DNA from: Gnetum montanum
Taxonomy: Eukaryota; Streptophyta; Gnetopsida; Gnetales; Gnetaceae
Reading direction: 5' to 3'
Assembly (NCBI GenBank): GCA_015680685.1
Contig: MNCI01026483.1
Coordinates: 97,196 to 161,195 of the forward strand
Length of the DNA: 64,000 bases
The notes beneath the pieces are model-generated. The model saw only the letters and a program-made list of their open reading frames with translations, was not told where the DNA came from and made no database searches. Of the stretch, positions 19,081 to 30,848 are shown piece by piece. Position numbers and translations under genes: made by a program. How positions within the stretch are numbered: position 1 is the first letter of the stretch; every line of letters begins with the position of its first letter.

Positions 19081-20896
19081 ATGGCACCAAAAAGAAAACA
19101 CCTGCAGGAGGAAGGACTATGCCAACCAAGGAACAAAAGACCAAGAACTAGAAGGAGTCAAGAATAGCCCCAAGAATAGGTAGCAAAAACCCACGCAATG
19201 GGATCTCTTTGGAAGGAGCCTGAAGTGGAGTCTATCAAATAGATTCCTCAAGCATTTAAGACATAAAAATCACACTGAGATGAGGCACCAAGGCCAAGAC
19301 CAAACCTTGAGGCTACCCTAATGGACTCCCACCTCAAACAAATTGCATCCAAGGAGGTTCAAAAATATATGCTTCAAGAGCTAAACTTTGGATCCTTTTT
19401 GAAATTTTCTCCTCTGGAATTCAAGACTCAATAGTAAAGCTATTCTATGTGGCCCATCATCACTTCCAGCAGAGAGTGGTACATAGGAAAGACATATGTA
19501 AGAACCATTAATGAGAGATTAAGCATAGCCTAGCATGAGGAATTACTGGACCGATTGGTGGGAACTAGACAACCGATTCCATATGTCTTTGATCATTTGA
19601 ATACCATCACTACTACCTAGTCAAAGATGCGTGAGGCAGGGGGCAAATGCATCATCCTAGAATGGAAACTTGAAACCACTAGAGTAGAAAACCAACACTT
19701 GGTTGCAGAGGTTGTTAAACTAGAGCCTCCCTCATTGATCCTACATTGCTCAACTAAGCAATAACGTGAGATGAAGCTTTTCAATAACTTTAGGAAAAAC
19801 TCAAAGAGGTTGAATACGCAATGGAGTTAGCAGTCTTTGACTGGTCCTTGGCCGATGCCACAATGCATAACATTCAAAAGAACTTGGTCTAGACTTGCTA
19901 GGAGAATGAGGCCCTGATCACAAAAAATCATCGCTTGCGAAATGTTGATAAGCAGAAACAACAAATGTTCAAATTTATCCATCAACAATAAGAGTAGCTT
20001 GCTAGGGTGAACACTAAATTAAGGAGTTTGGCTATAGAGAATAGAAGCCTCTCAATTTAGGAAATCCATGCCTTATGCCAGAAATCTACAATTGAGATTA
20101 CCACTTAGAAAAATGAGGTCCTTAAGTTTATAAGGGTGAAAAAATAATTACAGGGACCAAGTGGGATTGTAGAAAGAAATTAATGAGAAGCACATTTAAT
20201 TAGTAAAGACAAAAGTCAATGAGGCCTTCCAGCAACTCTAGCAAGTAGGTGATGTCTAACACCATATCTTTGATGGGCTAAACGCATACAACAAGGCTAA
20301 AATTCACATAAATGAGCTACAAACTGAGGAAATGACTGAGTATATGGAGCTCGCCAACCTTTGATATGCAAACTTGGCAATGTTGACTGCTGGAAGGCTA
20401 CAGTTAAAGTTGGAGAAGTAAGTGGCCAACTTGTACTTATTATATGAAGGACCATAAAGAGACCAAGCAAAAGCTTGAGATTGCAAATGTGGAACTCAAG
20501 GTTATTAAGGCGAAGTTCACTAATCAGAGATAAATCATTGAGAACCTAGCCAAAAGAATGAACGATTACCAAGAGTTACAGAATGCACTCACGGTGTTCA
20601 ACATCAAACACAAATAGTTTGCTGTCTCGCTTGTCAATGTGAAGGAGTTGTTCCTTACAATGCCCTATCCATTGAATGTTTCCATTTTGGCCAACATTGG
20701 TAAAGTAGCATGGACTGTGAATGATCCCTAGAGTTAGGAGGAAAAGATGAAGGCATTTTTGAACATCTTCTATCTTCCACCAACAGTTGCAGCTATAGCA
20801 GGACAATCATAACAACCGCCTCAACAATTGTGTGTGCCCAAAGTAGGAGAAAGTCCTTCAGAGTCTCAAGAGACTCCACCACTTGGGATTGTCTAA
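19081..20896 (+). pseudogene. Coiled-coil protein, decayed copy 1
   Basis: A frame starting MAPKRKH with a basic, NLS-like N-terminus (RNKRPRTRR) can be followed to about 20896, with many TAG/TAA codons at Gln-like positions and some frame changes. Recognisable stretches shared with the copies at 21730 and 61749 include INERLSIA, EELLDRLVGTRQPIPYVFDHL, YMELANL-x-YANLAM, DYQELQNALTVFN and VKELFLTMP. Heptad-like Leu/Glu/Lys patterning predicts coiled coils. No gag, protease, RT or zinc knuckle is seen. I do not recognise the family. A TGATGAG-type LTR follows directly. Confidence 0.65.
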
Positions 20897-20929
20897 TTTT
20901 CTTCATTGTCTTCTAGCCATCTAAGGAGT

Positions 20930-21715
20930 TGTGATTGTCAATGTAATCCCATCGATGTGGGGTTTTCCACGTTGACATGTGCTCGTTGATGTAGCCCCCC
21001 GTTTTCACCTATAAATGTGCACCTACCCACCACATTTATGGTAATCTTTCCATAGTTGTAGTGAAGCTCTTGTAGTTTCTCCCTTCAAAAGTTAGAATCT
21101 TTCTATGTGCCCATAGTAGGAGTAGAAGAAGTGTACTAATCTTTATTCAAGCACTAATGTACCTAAGCACCTTAGTGTAATGACAATATAGATGAGCCTT
21201 TAGGATCAAACCTTGTTACACTTGGAATAAGTTAATGTTTCCTTATGCATTTAATATTCATGCAATTTACTTTGATGTTTCTATGTAATTAATTATTATT
21301 GATTAAATAGTGAACATAAGTATAACTACTTCGAGCATACATTAAAATGCTTGGTAACCCAATAGTGCTATAATGTGTTTAGGATGTGTATGGAAAGTGG
21401 GAATGGATGCTTATGTTAGGATTAGTTAAATATTAGCTAGTTATTAGATTAATTAAGCATTTAATCACTTTATTCTTATTCTTAGGTGACTTAAATCATG
21501 AAAGATAAAATGATAAAAATTATATGCCTCAATTACACTTAACCATATACTTGCAATTCACAAGTGGACTTAAGAAGACAATGATTGTAATGGTTAGATT
21601 CACCTCCTAGAATTGAGTGTACTTAGAGAGCTAAAGTCTAAAAAATTCAACCAAATCACTTAGTGAACGCTAGTGATTCATATGGTTGGGCATAGGGTAT
21701 AATTCCTGCTCATCA
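20930..21715 (+). mobile_element. LTR (TGATGAG family, 5'-truncated) between the two coiled-coil copies
   Basis: The TATA (CACCTATAAATG, about 21009), GTGCCCATAGTAGGAG, ATCTTTATTCAAGCA and the terminal GGTTGGGCATAGGG...CTCATCA (ending 21715) align with the family LTRs. The expected TGATGAG start is not visible, so I place the start approximately. It can be read as the 3' LTR of copy 1 and the 5' LTR of copy 2. Confidence 0.75.
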
Positions 21716-21729
21716 CCTCATATGCTGAG

Positions 21730-23633
21730 ATGCTTAAACATGCATCACCGAAGAAGGATTAGGTCATGGAAGAAATGGAAGCTAGGAAAACCACACAAAT
21801 CACTGAACAACAACAATAAGTGGGACCCAATGGATAGTAGCATTAAGAGCAACAACAATAGCAAGAATAATAGCAATAGCAACAATAGGTTCCACCATCA
21901 CTACAGCAAGGCTATAGGCCATTAATAAGTCATCTACAATAGATTGCAGAGACTATCAGCTAGGGAACAAGAGAGGAGGCCAACCTCTACAGAGTAATTA
22001 ACAATGCCATTCAACCCACAATTTCTATAATCTAATAAGTGGAAAATCTCATTGTAGTTAGGAGGAAAGGCCTAATGGTCACAACAAATCTTTGGAAATG
22101 CTACATCATTCCAAGTGGTGCTACAAATTGGAGAAGGATCCATAGTTGTGGGAATGCAGCACCAAGATGTAGCAGGAGCCATAGAGGTGATCACAAATCA
22201 TATTAAGAAATCCTTCAATGTACCTGTTGTACCACCATCAAATCTAATTAGAGTTAGAAATGCTCAGATGCTAGCAAGGACCTCAATGACTCCTGTAGAT
22301 CATGAAGATGTGCTAGATTGACTATTGCAGATTTAATAGGTGATGACAATACTTTTTGATGTCCCAAGTAATGTCACTGTAGTGCAGTCACAATTGACAG
22401 TAACAAAGGGTAAACTAGTCATGATAGAGACAAGGGTAAAGTATGCAAAAGCTAAAATTTTGAGATTACAAGAAGAGTTCACAATCTTAAGGGTAGAACG
22501 TAGAGACCCAACTCAATTCATTATGCCTAACCAAAATAAACAATTTAGAATAGAGAAAATCAGTTGCTTGATTGAGTATAACAAGAAAATGGAGAACGAG
22601 AAGGAGAAAATGATGTGAAATGCCTTCATAGTAGAAGCATAAATGTATGCACATGCTAAGACACTCACCACAGCACAAGACCAGAATAAATAGCTCACTA
22701 CTAATAATAGTAGGTTAACCAACATTGAAAAGCAAATTAATATCATGGAAGAAAGCATCCATCAATTGAGAGAGTAACTGATGAGGGTTATCGAAGACAT
22801 GAGCCACTTAGCAAGAGAGAATAGAACCCTCTTAATGGAGAAGGTATGCGCGATTAGACAAAAATTAGCCATTAAAATCAGTGCATGGAAAAATTAAGCT
22901 AAGAAGCATGAACAGCTCAAGGAACACATCCATGACCAAGTGGGAATGTATAAGCAAATTAATGAAAAGGATATCCAAATGAAAAAGGTTGAATTAGTGT
23001 CATATCAACACAAAATCCAAACCGACAGCCCATCTTGGAAGGTTATGCCCATGTCCACTAGATGGAAGTTAAGAATAAAGACTTGTAGATAGAGGATCTA
23101 AAAGAGTACATGGGATTAGCTAACCTTCTTTATGCTAACTTGGCCATGTCAACAATAGGCAAGCCCAAAAATGAACTGGAATAGCAAGTAGTAACCACAT
23201 ATGCACTATACGAAGAGGAGTTTGCAAATCGTAAAGATTCCTCACAGAAACTTCAGGTGGTAAACTCTAAGTTAAAAAGCAGTAAAGGCTAGCTACTAAG
23301 GACAGAAAGATGTAGCAATGAACCTACCCAAAATATTATCAGATTATCATGAATTATGAGTAAAGGCTAGAACATTTGAAGAAGAGAGGAGATAATTTAT
23401 GGCATGGTACGTTAAAGCTAATCAGATGTTCCCGTAGTTGTTGTGTCCATGGGATGTACCTACTCCATCACACATTGCACAATAAGCATGCACAATACAT
23501 GATCTAAGAATGGAGGAGGAGAAACTTCAAGTGCTCCTAAAAATATACAAATTCTAGAAGCCTGATGACACGGGAAAGTAACTGATGGAGGAGCCACCAC
23601 CACTAGAAACTACATAGGTTACATCAAGCTTCA
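21730..23633 (+). pseudogene. Coiled-coil protein, decayed copy 2, with Gln-rich N-terminus
   Basis: The frame starts at ATG 21730, 15 bp after the LTR. A Gln-rich tract (21785-21880) is riddled with stops exactly where CAA/CAG repeats are expected. Further on KNKDLQIEDLKEYMGLANL and LYANLAMSTIG align with copy 1 (YMELANL, YANLAMLTAG). The stretch 22340-22618 (VTVVQSQLTVTKGKLVMIETR, KILRLQEEFTIL) has heptad Leu spacing. Stops are nearly all TAG/TAA at Gln-like positions. No retrotransposon enzyme motif is present in the whole 2.1-kb internal region. Confidence 0.65.
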
Positions 23634-23812
23634 TCTAGTTTTGTTTTTTGTCAACGTTGTCATGTCATGTCTTGTGTTATTTTTGTAAAACATCACTATG
23701 GCATGAAGTGTGTTGTAAATAATGTCATGTAAATCTACCTCGCAATTTTGTAAGAAATGCTATCCTCATTTTTTTTAACTCGAGGACACATTTTCAGTCA
23801 ATCATTAGGGTA
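23634..23812 (+). mobile_element. 3' noncoding end and polypurine region of copy 2
   Basis: TGTCATGTCATGTC-rich spacer leading to AACTCGAGGACACATTTTCA just before the LTR. The corresponding sequence precedes the LTR at 605. Confidence 0.6.
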
Positions 23813-24661
23813 TGATAAATCAAAATTTTAGTGGACTATGATATCAATTATATGATATTGTAATCCACGCTACATTGTCATATATGCAATATCATGAGAT
23901 GCATGCCAACCTATAAATACAACACTTAGATGCATGGATTCATAGTAGTTTTCATAACATAGTAGCATAACTCTTACAGTTTGTGTTCGTAAGCACTTAG
24001 AATTGTAAATATCCATAGTGTAGTGTGATGTAGTGTACAAAGTCTTTATTTGAGCATCTTGTACTTAGGCACAAGTGTGATTAGCAATAAAGATCGAGCT
24101 ATTTCATACTATTGCAACATTCTCCTAGTTTACTATTTTACTTAGAATAATGTTTACTGTTTTCTTAGTTAATGTTTACTTTCCCATGCACTTTACCATT
24201 ACTATTGTTAAGCAAAATGAGAAAAACTAATCTCAAGTAGTTAAGTGTGATTGATTGGAAATCTAGTAGTGCTATCACTTGATACGCCTAGTAGCAAAGT
24301 ACTTGGTAATCCTAGTTGTAGTTGCACAAAGTCCAAGATGTGTATGGAAGGTTAGGATCAGATACTCATCATCATAGGATAGACTAGATTCATTTACTAT
24401 TTTAGTTAGACTTAGAAATTATTTTCACTTTACCATGTATGCTAGGAGCCAGAGGGCTAGACAACATCAACATATCTTATACCTCATAGTGAGTTAAACC
24501 ATACTCTTAGATTTCACTAGCTCATGTGGGAAGACAACGGTTGCAAACTTTAACTAATTACTAGCATAATCACATTGCCTCATCCATGGATTATGACATG
24601 GTTGTGTGTGAAACACTTGTGACTTGTATGGTTGGGTGTTGGATTGCTCCACTACTCATCA
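23813..24661 (+). mobile_element. 3' LTR of the coiled-coil element, 849 bp
   Basis: Begins TGATAAATC (decayed TGATGAG) and ends CTACTCATCA. TATA at about 23911 (ACCTATAAATAC). It has a GATATC-containing U3 and the family R/U5 text. Confidence 0.85.
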
Positions 24662-24829
24662 CCAAGATTAGAAATGACTTGAGGAAAAAGAAGATAGTGA
24701 AGAAAGTTATTAGAAGATCGACTGTTATCATTCTTAGGTTTTCTTTACATAAGCATGTTTCTTAATAAGAGCATCTAAACACAATCTCTATTAATGCACT
24801 TTGAATCCATTTTTTTTTGCAAAATAAAT

Positions 24830-25230
24830 ACCCTAGTTATAATAATTAATTAGTTGAAGTCCTTCATCTTTCTTACTACTAGTGTAAATATCCCAAGTAA
24901 CTTTAGAAAAAAAAAATTTTATGTTGTTGAGAAAACTAAAGAAACTATTAAATAATATGATCAATTCTATCATAACAAGGTTTAAAAAGAGCCCAACAAC
25001 TAGAGTAATAAACATCAGTTGATTGAAGCATTTACTTAATAACTAAAACTTTGCCAGAAAGGGTGAGCTTTTCTTCTTTCCATTTATCAAGCTTCTTTTC
25101 AATTTTATTAATAACATAACTTTACAAAATAGTAAGATTAGGCTCAAAAGAAAAAGTTATTCCTAAAATTTTCAAGACAATCTTTTTTAAAGATTTTCCA
25201 AGGCTTGAGAGTAACCCACTCATCAATATT
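24830..25230 (-). pseudogene. LINE reverse-transcriptase C-terminal fragment
   Basis: On the minus strand, ILGITFSFEPNL, KIEKKLDKWKEEKLTLSGKV, STDVYYSSCWAL and VTWDIYTSSKKDEGLQLI match the conserved region downstream of the RT core in plant L1-type LINEs (INRIxKKLxKWxxxxLSLAGR...YYSSCW...VAWDxxCxPKxxGGLGL). It is broken by several stops and detached from endonuclease and RT core. Confidence 0.82.
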
Positions 25231-25329
25231 ACCATTACAATAAACAACACTTTTTTGTCAATTGATCTAAGAGCAAAATAACATGCAGTAATCCTCTACT
25301 CTAGCTAAATGAGTATTGATATGTTGCCA

Positions 25330-25690
25330 TCAAATTTAGCTTATTGGTTTTACCTTATGTTTTCACAAATTTACGTGCATTTTGTATTAGATTTCAATTC
25401 CTTTGATGATGAAGATCACTACAAAATGACGAAATTAATCATTATATGTGGTAAAAGAATTTTACTTGCTAAATACATGGGGAATAAATTGTAGAAGTTT
25501 CAAGTACCTAAAAAATTGTAAGCCTCTACTCAACTTGATGAACTTCATTTACAATGCAAAAATCTCAAATGTTCAACAATAAAATTTTGCATTTTTCTCA
25601 AAGTAAAGAAAACCTGAAAATTTACAAAGCACTTCATATTTATATCTTGTCTAGGTTAAGCATTAAGATATGTTTTTGAGTAAACAAAAG
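25330..25690 (+). pseudogene. Decayed copy of the small Cys-containing frame at 29506
   Basis: Nucleotide alignment runs from AAATTTAGCTTATTG through the SFDDEDHYKMTKL coding stretch to GGTTAAGCATTAAGAT. It carries stops and frame breaks and has lost the first CxxC pair. Confidence 0.65.
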
Positions 25691-26699
25691 CAAGTGACTA
25701 GTAATGGAAAGAGAACTAATAATACATATTAGCTTTTTAAAAAATTAATGGAGGATTATATAACTAAACAAAAGATGAAACTTGAGCATATTCTTCAAAT
25801 TGGACATCAAACCATGAAGTCCACTTACTATTGATAAACACTACATGCTTATGTGTAAAAAAAGCCCTATATCTAGGTCATGCTACACCATCAAAGCATT
25901 GCCGAACTTAACAAGTAAACAAAATAAGAATAATACATGCTATAAAGGACTTCAATGTAATATTTTTTTCATCACATCATTTAATTAAAAGAAAACTTTT
26001 GTTATAAGGTAGGTAACTGAAAATTTTAATGAATATACATCATGATGAAAGATCAACAAACAATGACTTATATACACCATCAAGAAGAATAAAATTAGGT
26101 GTCTTTGTTTCATTAACATCACTAGAAGAAGGTGTCATGACTTTTTACTTGCCAACTTGCAAATTTGCATTTTGAAAATTAACAAAAATTTCTACATTGA
26201 TAAAGAAGTAGAATTTTTAACATTGGTTGAAGAAGTTGGGAGTAATATAGAATCTCCTATAGGGGAATTTTAGAGAAATCAAATTTGTTGGAGAAAAATT
26301 AAAGAGAGAAAATTAAGATCTATTGAAAAAAATCATATGCATTGGAAGAACATCAGATCCACTGAAAAAATCAAATTTGCTGGAGAAATATTAGAATACC
26401 TCATTGTTGTTTATAAAGTGTTTGAAAAACCTAAACAATATATAGAAGAGCAACTTATAGAAGATACATTTAATATAAAACAAATAAAACAAGTAGTAAT
26501 ATAAAGAAGAACTAAAACCTACAAGATACAATCTATCATAACAAACATAAGTAACTTTTGCAATAAATAAAAAAGGCTATTTAGAAATCCCATAAGAAAT
26601 ACAATCAATGAACAACTAATTTTCTTCATTAGTAGCTCCAATTGGAAATGATAGATGAATACAATCAATATTTTTGACTAAAAATATTATAACAATTTT
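25691..26699. other. AT-rich spacer with a LINE-associated repeat at 26050-26350
   Basis: No gene seen. The part 26050-26350 matches the reverse complement of 50430-50700 (GTTGAAGAAGTTGGGAGTAATATAGAATCTCC...), so it is a dispersed repeat, possibly the ORF1 region of a LINE. Confidence 0.5.
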
Positions 26700-27350
26700 T
26701 TTTTTAGCTTTTTACTATGCAGTTAGATAAGCCACTCTTTATGAATGAGAAGGTTTATAAGAGGATTTTCCTTTTTAATCCCTTGACATTGATATTACTA
26801 GTTTTGCTCAGAGAGGGAGAATTTACATATGTGGTGATTTTAATGCTAGAATTAGTTTTGATTAAATCTCTATTTGTTATTAGAATTCTCAAGGCTTGTT
26901 AAAATATGAGAAAAGTGTAGAATGAAATCTATGCTCTAAAGATAAATAATTTAATCACAAGGAAAACATTTGTTAGAAGACCTTACTTTAAAGCAAATTA
27001 TTTAGTTGCTACTATTCCTCATTAGTTACAATGTGCAATTAGTAGAGCATGAATAAGATCTCATCATATGAGAGTTGAAACACATAGATTGCTAGAAAAT
27101 TCCCTATGAAGAATGAGTATATAGATTGTGTAATACAAATAGCATTGAAGATGAATACCATATTTTTTTGCAATGCCCTACATTCGAATACATTAGACAT
27201 AGAAGGGATATTATAGTTGTAAGTTTGGTTAATTTGTTTCAAATATTACCAAATTTACTTGGTAATTTTCTTAATGATGTTTTCAAAACTCATAGCATGT
27301 ATACTTTTACTATCCAATAGATCTAGAGGGCCTATAAAGGTAATACAATT
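26700..27350 (+). pseudogene. LINE fragment: endonuclease motif fused to C-terminal zinc finger
   Basis: GRIYICGDFNARISFD (26815-26862) is the endonuclease GDFNAR motif. Only about 200 bp later, RSHHMRVETHRLLENS and LCNTNSIEDEYHIFLQCPTF (27120-27190) represent the Cys-His finger at the LINE C-terminus. The whole RT is missing between them, so this is an internally deleted, stop-ridden remnant. The last 60 codons remain open. Confidence 0.75.
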
Positions 27351-27469
27351 TAAGTTTTAGTTTCACTAATTAACAAAATATAATTTCCAAAGAACCTAAT
27401 TAAATAATAACACAAAAAAATATAACCTACAAGCTATGCAACTTATCAATTAACAAACAACCTAATAGC

Positions 27470-27650
27470 GCACAAGGGTGTAGCATAGTGGTTAAGACAT
27501 TTATCTCCCAATTAGGAGGTTGTGGGTTCAATTCCTACATTACCTACTACTGTGGTAGTAGTGGAGTGTCCTTATAGTTGGACACTCTTATATAGTGGGC
27601 CACCTTTACCATGACTAAAAAATTAGAGTAGTTCCTAACACATTAACAAA
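27470..27650 (+). repeat. tRNA-derived SINE
   Basis: A polymerase III A box (TAGCATAGTGGTTAAGA, 27481-27497) and B box (GGTTCAATTCC, 27525-27535) are correctly spaced. The acceptor and anticodon arms do not form a functional tRNA. The body includes a perfect 8-bp hairpin (GAGTGTCC...GGACACTC, about 27564-27587). It is inserted beside the LINE remnant. Confidence 0.75.
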
Positions 27651-28714
27651 CTACAATTTAAAAACACAACAAAATTGTCCTCTTAAGAGGCTCACTAACT
27701 TGTTGGACAAAATGATTATAAATAAAATTATAACTTAAAGAATAAAATTTTCTCTAATGTTGACAATGGGAAAGTGAAAACGATACATGTGAAAACTAGT
27801 TTTTCTAGTAACTTTACATTAAAACTAGAAAATGGGAATTTAGCTTCACAAGACTAAACCAAAAATTAAAACACCTACTTTTGGTTCTTGTAAAGAAATG
27901 TATAGTATTTCTTTATGGATAAGTTGACTTCACAGTTTAAGAAAAAGCCGTTTCTCTCCCTAATTACTTCACTCCTTGCAACATATTCAATTTAACAACT
28001 TTTGCATCAAAATTTGAATTTTGAGGAAAGATTATTATCCATGGGTTACATGATATATTCACCAGTATTGCATGAAAGATTTTGAAAAGTCGATTCCATA
28101 TTTTCTTATTAAAACTTATTGTTTTTATACCATGTAAAACTTTTTAGTCTTTTGTAAATTGATCAATGATGTGGAATAATTTCCTTGTTAGAACCACCTT
28201 CAATATTGATAATAATGCATCTTTCTATTTTATTGAACTTTACAGAATTGTTAGCGCCACCTACATTATTGAACTTTAATGGAAATAAGTATTAAAGAAT
28301 TATTGTAATTTGCTTAACAAACAAACTTCCTTAAAAGACTTAAATTTCATAATCATTCTTTCTATTTTACCCTAAATACATCTTTGTGACCTGTAAGAAC
28401 TAATAATATGTCCACATTTATTAGGTGGTTACACAACCTTAAACTATGCAACTTACTAGTCGATTAAATGGGGGTGAGTGCCACTAATCCCACACACTTG
28501 ATGATAGAATTAGTCTACCATACATAAAGGATTGTCACTCTTGAAACATGGTATATTTGATTAGACGTGATACCCATGAATGCTAATACACCAATAAAAG
28601 TTTAAATGCTTGAATACTAGAAATGTTCCCTTTCAACTAGTCTACTAGATGCAAGTGGTGAGACAAATATGCACAATATTATAATCACCTTGGAAGATTA
28701 ATTATGATGCAAAA
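27651..28714. other. AT-rich spacer, nothing recognised
   Basis: No open frame of interest, no clear repeat boundary. Confidence 0.5.
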
Positions 28715-29030
28715 TTAGCAAGGTACTAATTGGATCTCATCACCTGAGAGTTGAAACAATGAGATGGTACAAAATTCCTTGTCAAGAATGAATATGCTAA
28801 TTGTACAATAGAAATAACATTGAAGATGAATACAACATTTTCCTACAATGTCCTACATTAGATCATATTACACATAGATGAAATATTATAGTTACAAATT
28901 TGGTTGATTTGTTCAAAATATTACTAAAAATACTTAGTAATTTTTTATTGATGTTTTGTCATAGCATATATATTTTTACTGTCCAATAAAGTTATAGGGC
29001 CTATGAACATGAATAAATTTCAATTTCAAT
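28715..29030 (+). pseudogene. Second LINE C-terminal fragment
   Basis: Homologous to 27040-27350 (TGGATCTCATCACCTGAGAG, NNIEDEYN-like, TTGGTTGATTTGTTC) but more decayed. Confidence 0.65.
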
Positions 29031-29472
29031 TTTACAACGACTTCTAAAGTCATGCTAATCATGCTAATCAACGACTTTCTTCTCCCATGGAGTCAGTCTC
29101 AAACCCGACTTTAAATGAATGATCTAACTTTAAAAAATTAGGATTTCGTTAATGATTTCATTCACGAAATATGTCACCAATGAATGTTATCCAATTAAAA
29201 CAAAGGCCAGAACACGCAAAGAGACTATTTGGTAAGGCGGTCCAACTTCACCTCTGAAAGTCCACATCAGTAATAACTTACTGCAGATGATATGTCCTTC
29301 ACAGGGGCCTACAAAGAACACTGCAGCAGGTTTCTCCGGATCAGTGCGGATGAAGTAAAACAAACAGGTAAACAAATTTGTAACTAATCTAAAACGTTCG
29401 GAAGGGATGAAGTGAAGTTTGTTTAGTATGGTAACAATAAAACATTGTTAACTTTGTAATAGAAATAGTCCT
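29031..29472. other. Spacer upstream of the small Cys-containing frame
   Basis: Contains a 9-bp direct duplication (CATGCTAAT, near 29053-29070). A 62-codon minus-strand frame at 29187-29375 shows no recognisable domain. Confidence 0.35.
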
Positions 29473-29505
29473 TTACCCTCAAATTTAGCTTATTGTTTTT
29501 ACTGC

Positions 29506-29961
29506 ATGTTTTCCCAAATTTACATGAATTTCGTATCAGATTTCAGCTCCTTTGATGATGAAGATCACTGCAAAACGACCAACTTAACCATTATCTGTGA
29601 AAATTGTAGAACTATCTGGTACTTCAAAAAATGTCAGCCTCTGTTAACTCAGCTTGATGAACTCCATTTACGATGCAAAAATCCCAAATGCTCCACTAAA
29701 TTCTTTTTGCACATTTCTCAGAATAAAGAAAGCCTGCAGATTTACAAACCACTTCACCATATCCAGGTTAAGCATCAAGATTTGTTTTGGAGTAAATTAT
29801 GGCAAAACTGGTGTAAACAGAGGAAAATAAAATGTTCAGATAACCCAAAGGTTAAATTAGCAACGGGTATGCAAGGTAGCAGGACGGTGAAATTCCGTGC
29901 TAATAGCTCATTGGGGCAAGAATGGAGATACATTGCTAATAATTCTGATTTTGTTTCGTGA
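29506..29961 (+). CDS. Hypothetical 151-residue protein with Cys pairs
   Basis: Not recognised. The start is uncertain (the conserved homology to 25330 begins upstream of the ATG, so it may be the last exon of a longer gene). Residues of note: an acidic SSFDDEDHC, then CENC and, about 33 residues on, CKNPKC, which could form a four-Cys zinc site. A basic, Trp/Lys-rich segment (WSKLWQNWCKQRKIKC) follows. It ends SDFVS-stop at 29961. A decayed duplicate lies 4.2 kb upstream. It could be host-derived or transposon cargo; no retrotransposon enzyme motif is present. Confidence 0.4.
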   Translation: MFSQIYMNFVSDFSSFDDEDHCKTTNLTIICENCRTIWYFKKCQPLLTQLDELHLRCKNPKCSTKFFLHISQNKESLQIYKPLHHIQVKHQDLFWSKLWQNWCKQRKIKCSDNPKVKLATGMQGSRTVKFRANSSLGQEWRYIANNSDFVS

Positions 29962-30044
29962 ATGTGGGATATTGAAGTGAGAGACCATTTGCCCAGCACT
30001 GGCCATATCTTCTCCGTATTTGATTGTTGAGAATTAAAATGTTT

Positions 30045-30225
30045 TTACGATATTAGCTTATATATCTAGGATGATCTTAATAATAAATAAACTTTATATT
30101 TCACAGACTGTTGGACGAGGAAATAAGATTCATAAGAACAGAATCACTTATTCATCCTCTCTTCCTCTACTCATTCTTTAATTTCATTACATCCTCCCAG
30201 TCAAGGTTGTTCTGTCATTGTTAGT
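30045..30225 (+). repeat. Diverged single arm of the foldback repeat, upstream of the LRR gene
   Basis: TTGGACGAGGAAATAAGATTC, ACAGAATCACTTATTCATCC, CTCTACTCATTC and CCCAGTCAAGGTTG correspond in order to the left arm of the element at 34819. No opposing arm is present. Confidence 0.65.
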
Positions 30226-30408
30226 TTAAGTGTTTGTTCTGAGTATTAAAGAAATGTGTAACACATCAGCCAAATCCATAACGATAATAATATTCAAATT
30301 TATAGATGTGTTGATTTGAATATTCAGTGTCAGGTGCAATAATTTTTAAAGATGTTTCATTTGAATATTCAGCATAACCCTTTGCGTTAGGAGGGCGGCA
30401 GGTCAAGT

Positions 30409-30780
30409 CTTCCCAACGTATCACGTTATGAATCTAGTCAAGTTTCCTCAACGCAAAGATCACGGAAAGGAGAAAATGACTGACATTTATCATGATCACG
30501 GAAAGGAGAAACTGACTGAAATTGTCATGTTATCAATGTAGTCACATCACGGGAGAAAAAGGCCGGAAATTGTCATGAATTTTGTTTTGTCAAGTTTCCT
30601 CTGCGTAAAAATCACGGGAGAAAATGGTCGAAAGTTGTCATGAATTTAGTCAATTTTCCTCTGCTTAAAGATCACGGAAAAAAATGGCCGGAAATTGTCA
30701 TATTATCAATTTAGTCAAGTTTCCTCTACGTGAAGATCACGGAAAAAAATGGCTGAAAATTGTCATGTTATTAATTTTGG
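30409..30780 (+). repeat. Minisatellite upstream of the LRR pseudogene, about six units
   Basis: Units of roughly 50-70 bp carry TAGTCAAGTTTCCTC-GCG, AGATCACGG(A)A(A)AA and GGCCGGAAATTGTCATG. Units vary by whole-segment deletions. It lies 400-800 bp upstream of the LRR start. Confidence 0.8.
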
Positions 30781-30848
30781 TCTGAAACCAAAACATGAAA
30801 AATTCAAACATAATTAACTTCGATTGTGAAAATTGTGTGCTGCCTGGC

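Larger units (their letters stand above)
20930..24661 (+). mobile_element. Non-autonomous LTR element carrying the coiled-coil protein
   Basis: LTR, 2.1-kb internal region with one coiled-coil frame, polypurine-like AACTCGAGGACAC-TTTTCAG at 23779-23805, and a second LTR of the same family. It has no pol. Target duplications could not be confirmed because the left LTR end is degraded. Confidence 0.7.

Noticed and set aside
27474-27546. Functional tRNA gene
   Set aside because: Good A and B boxes but acceptor stem does not pair and the anticodon arm is poor; better explained as a SINE head.
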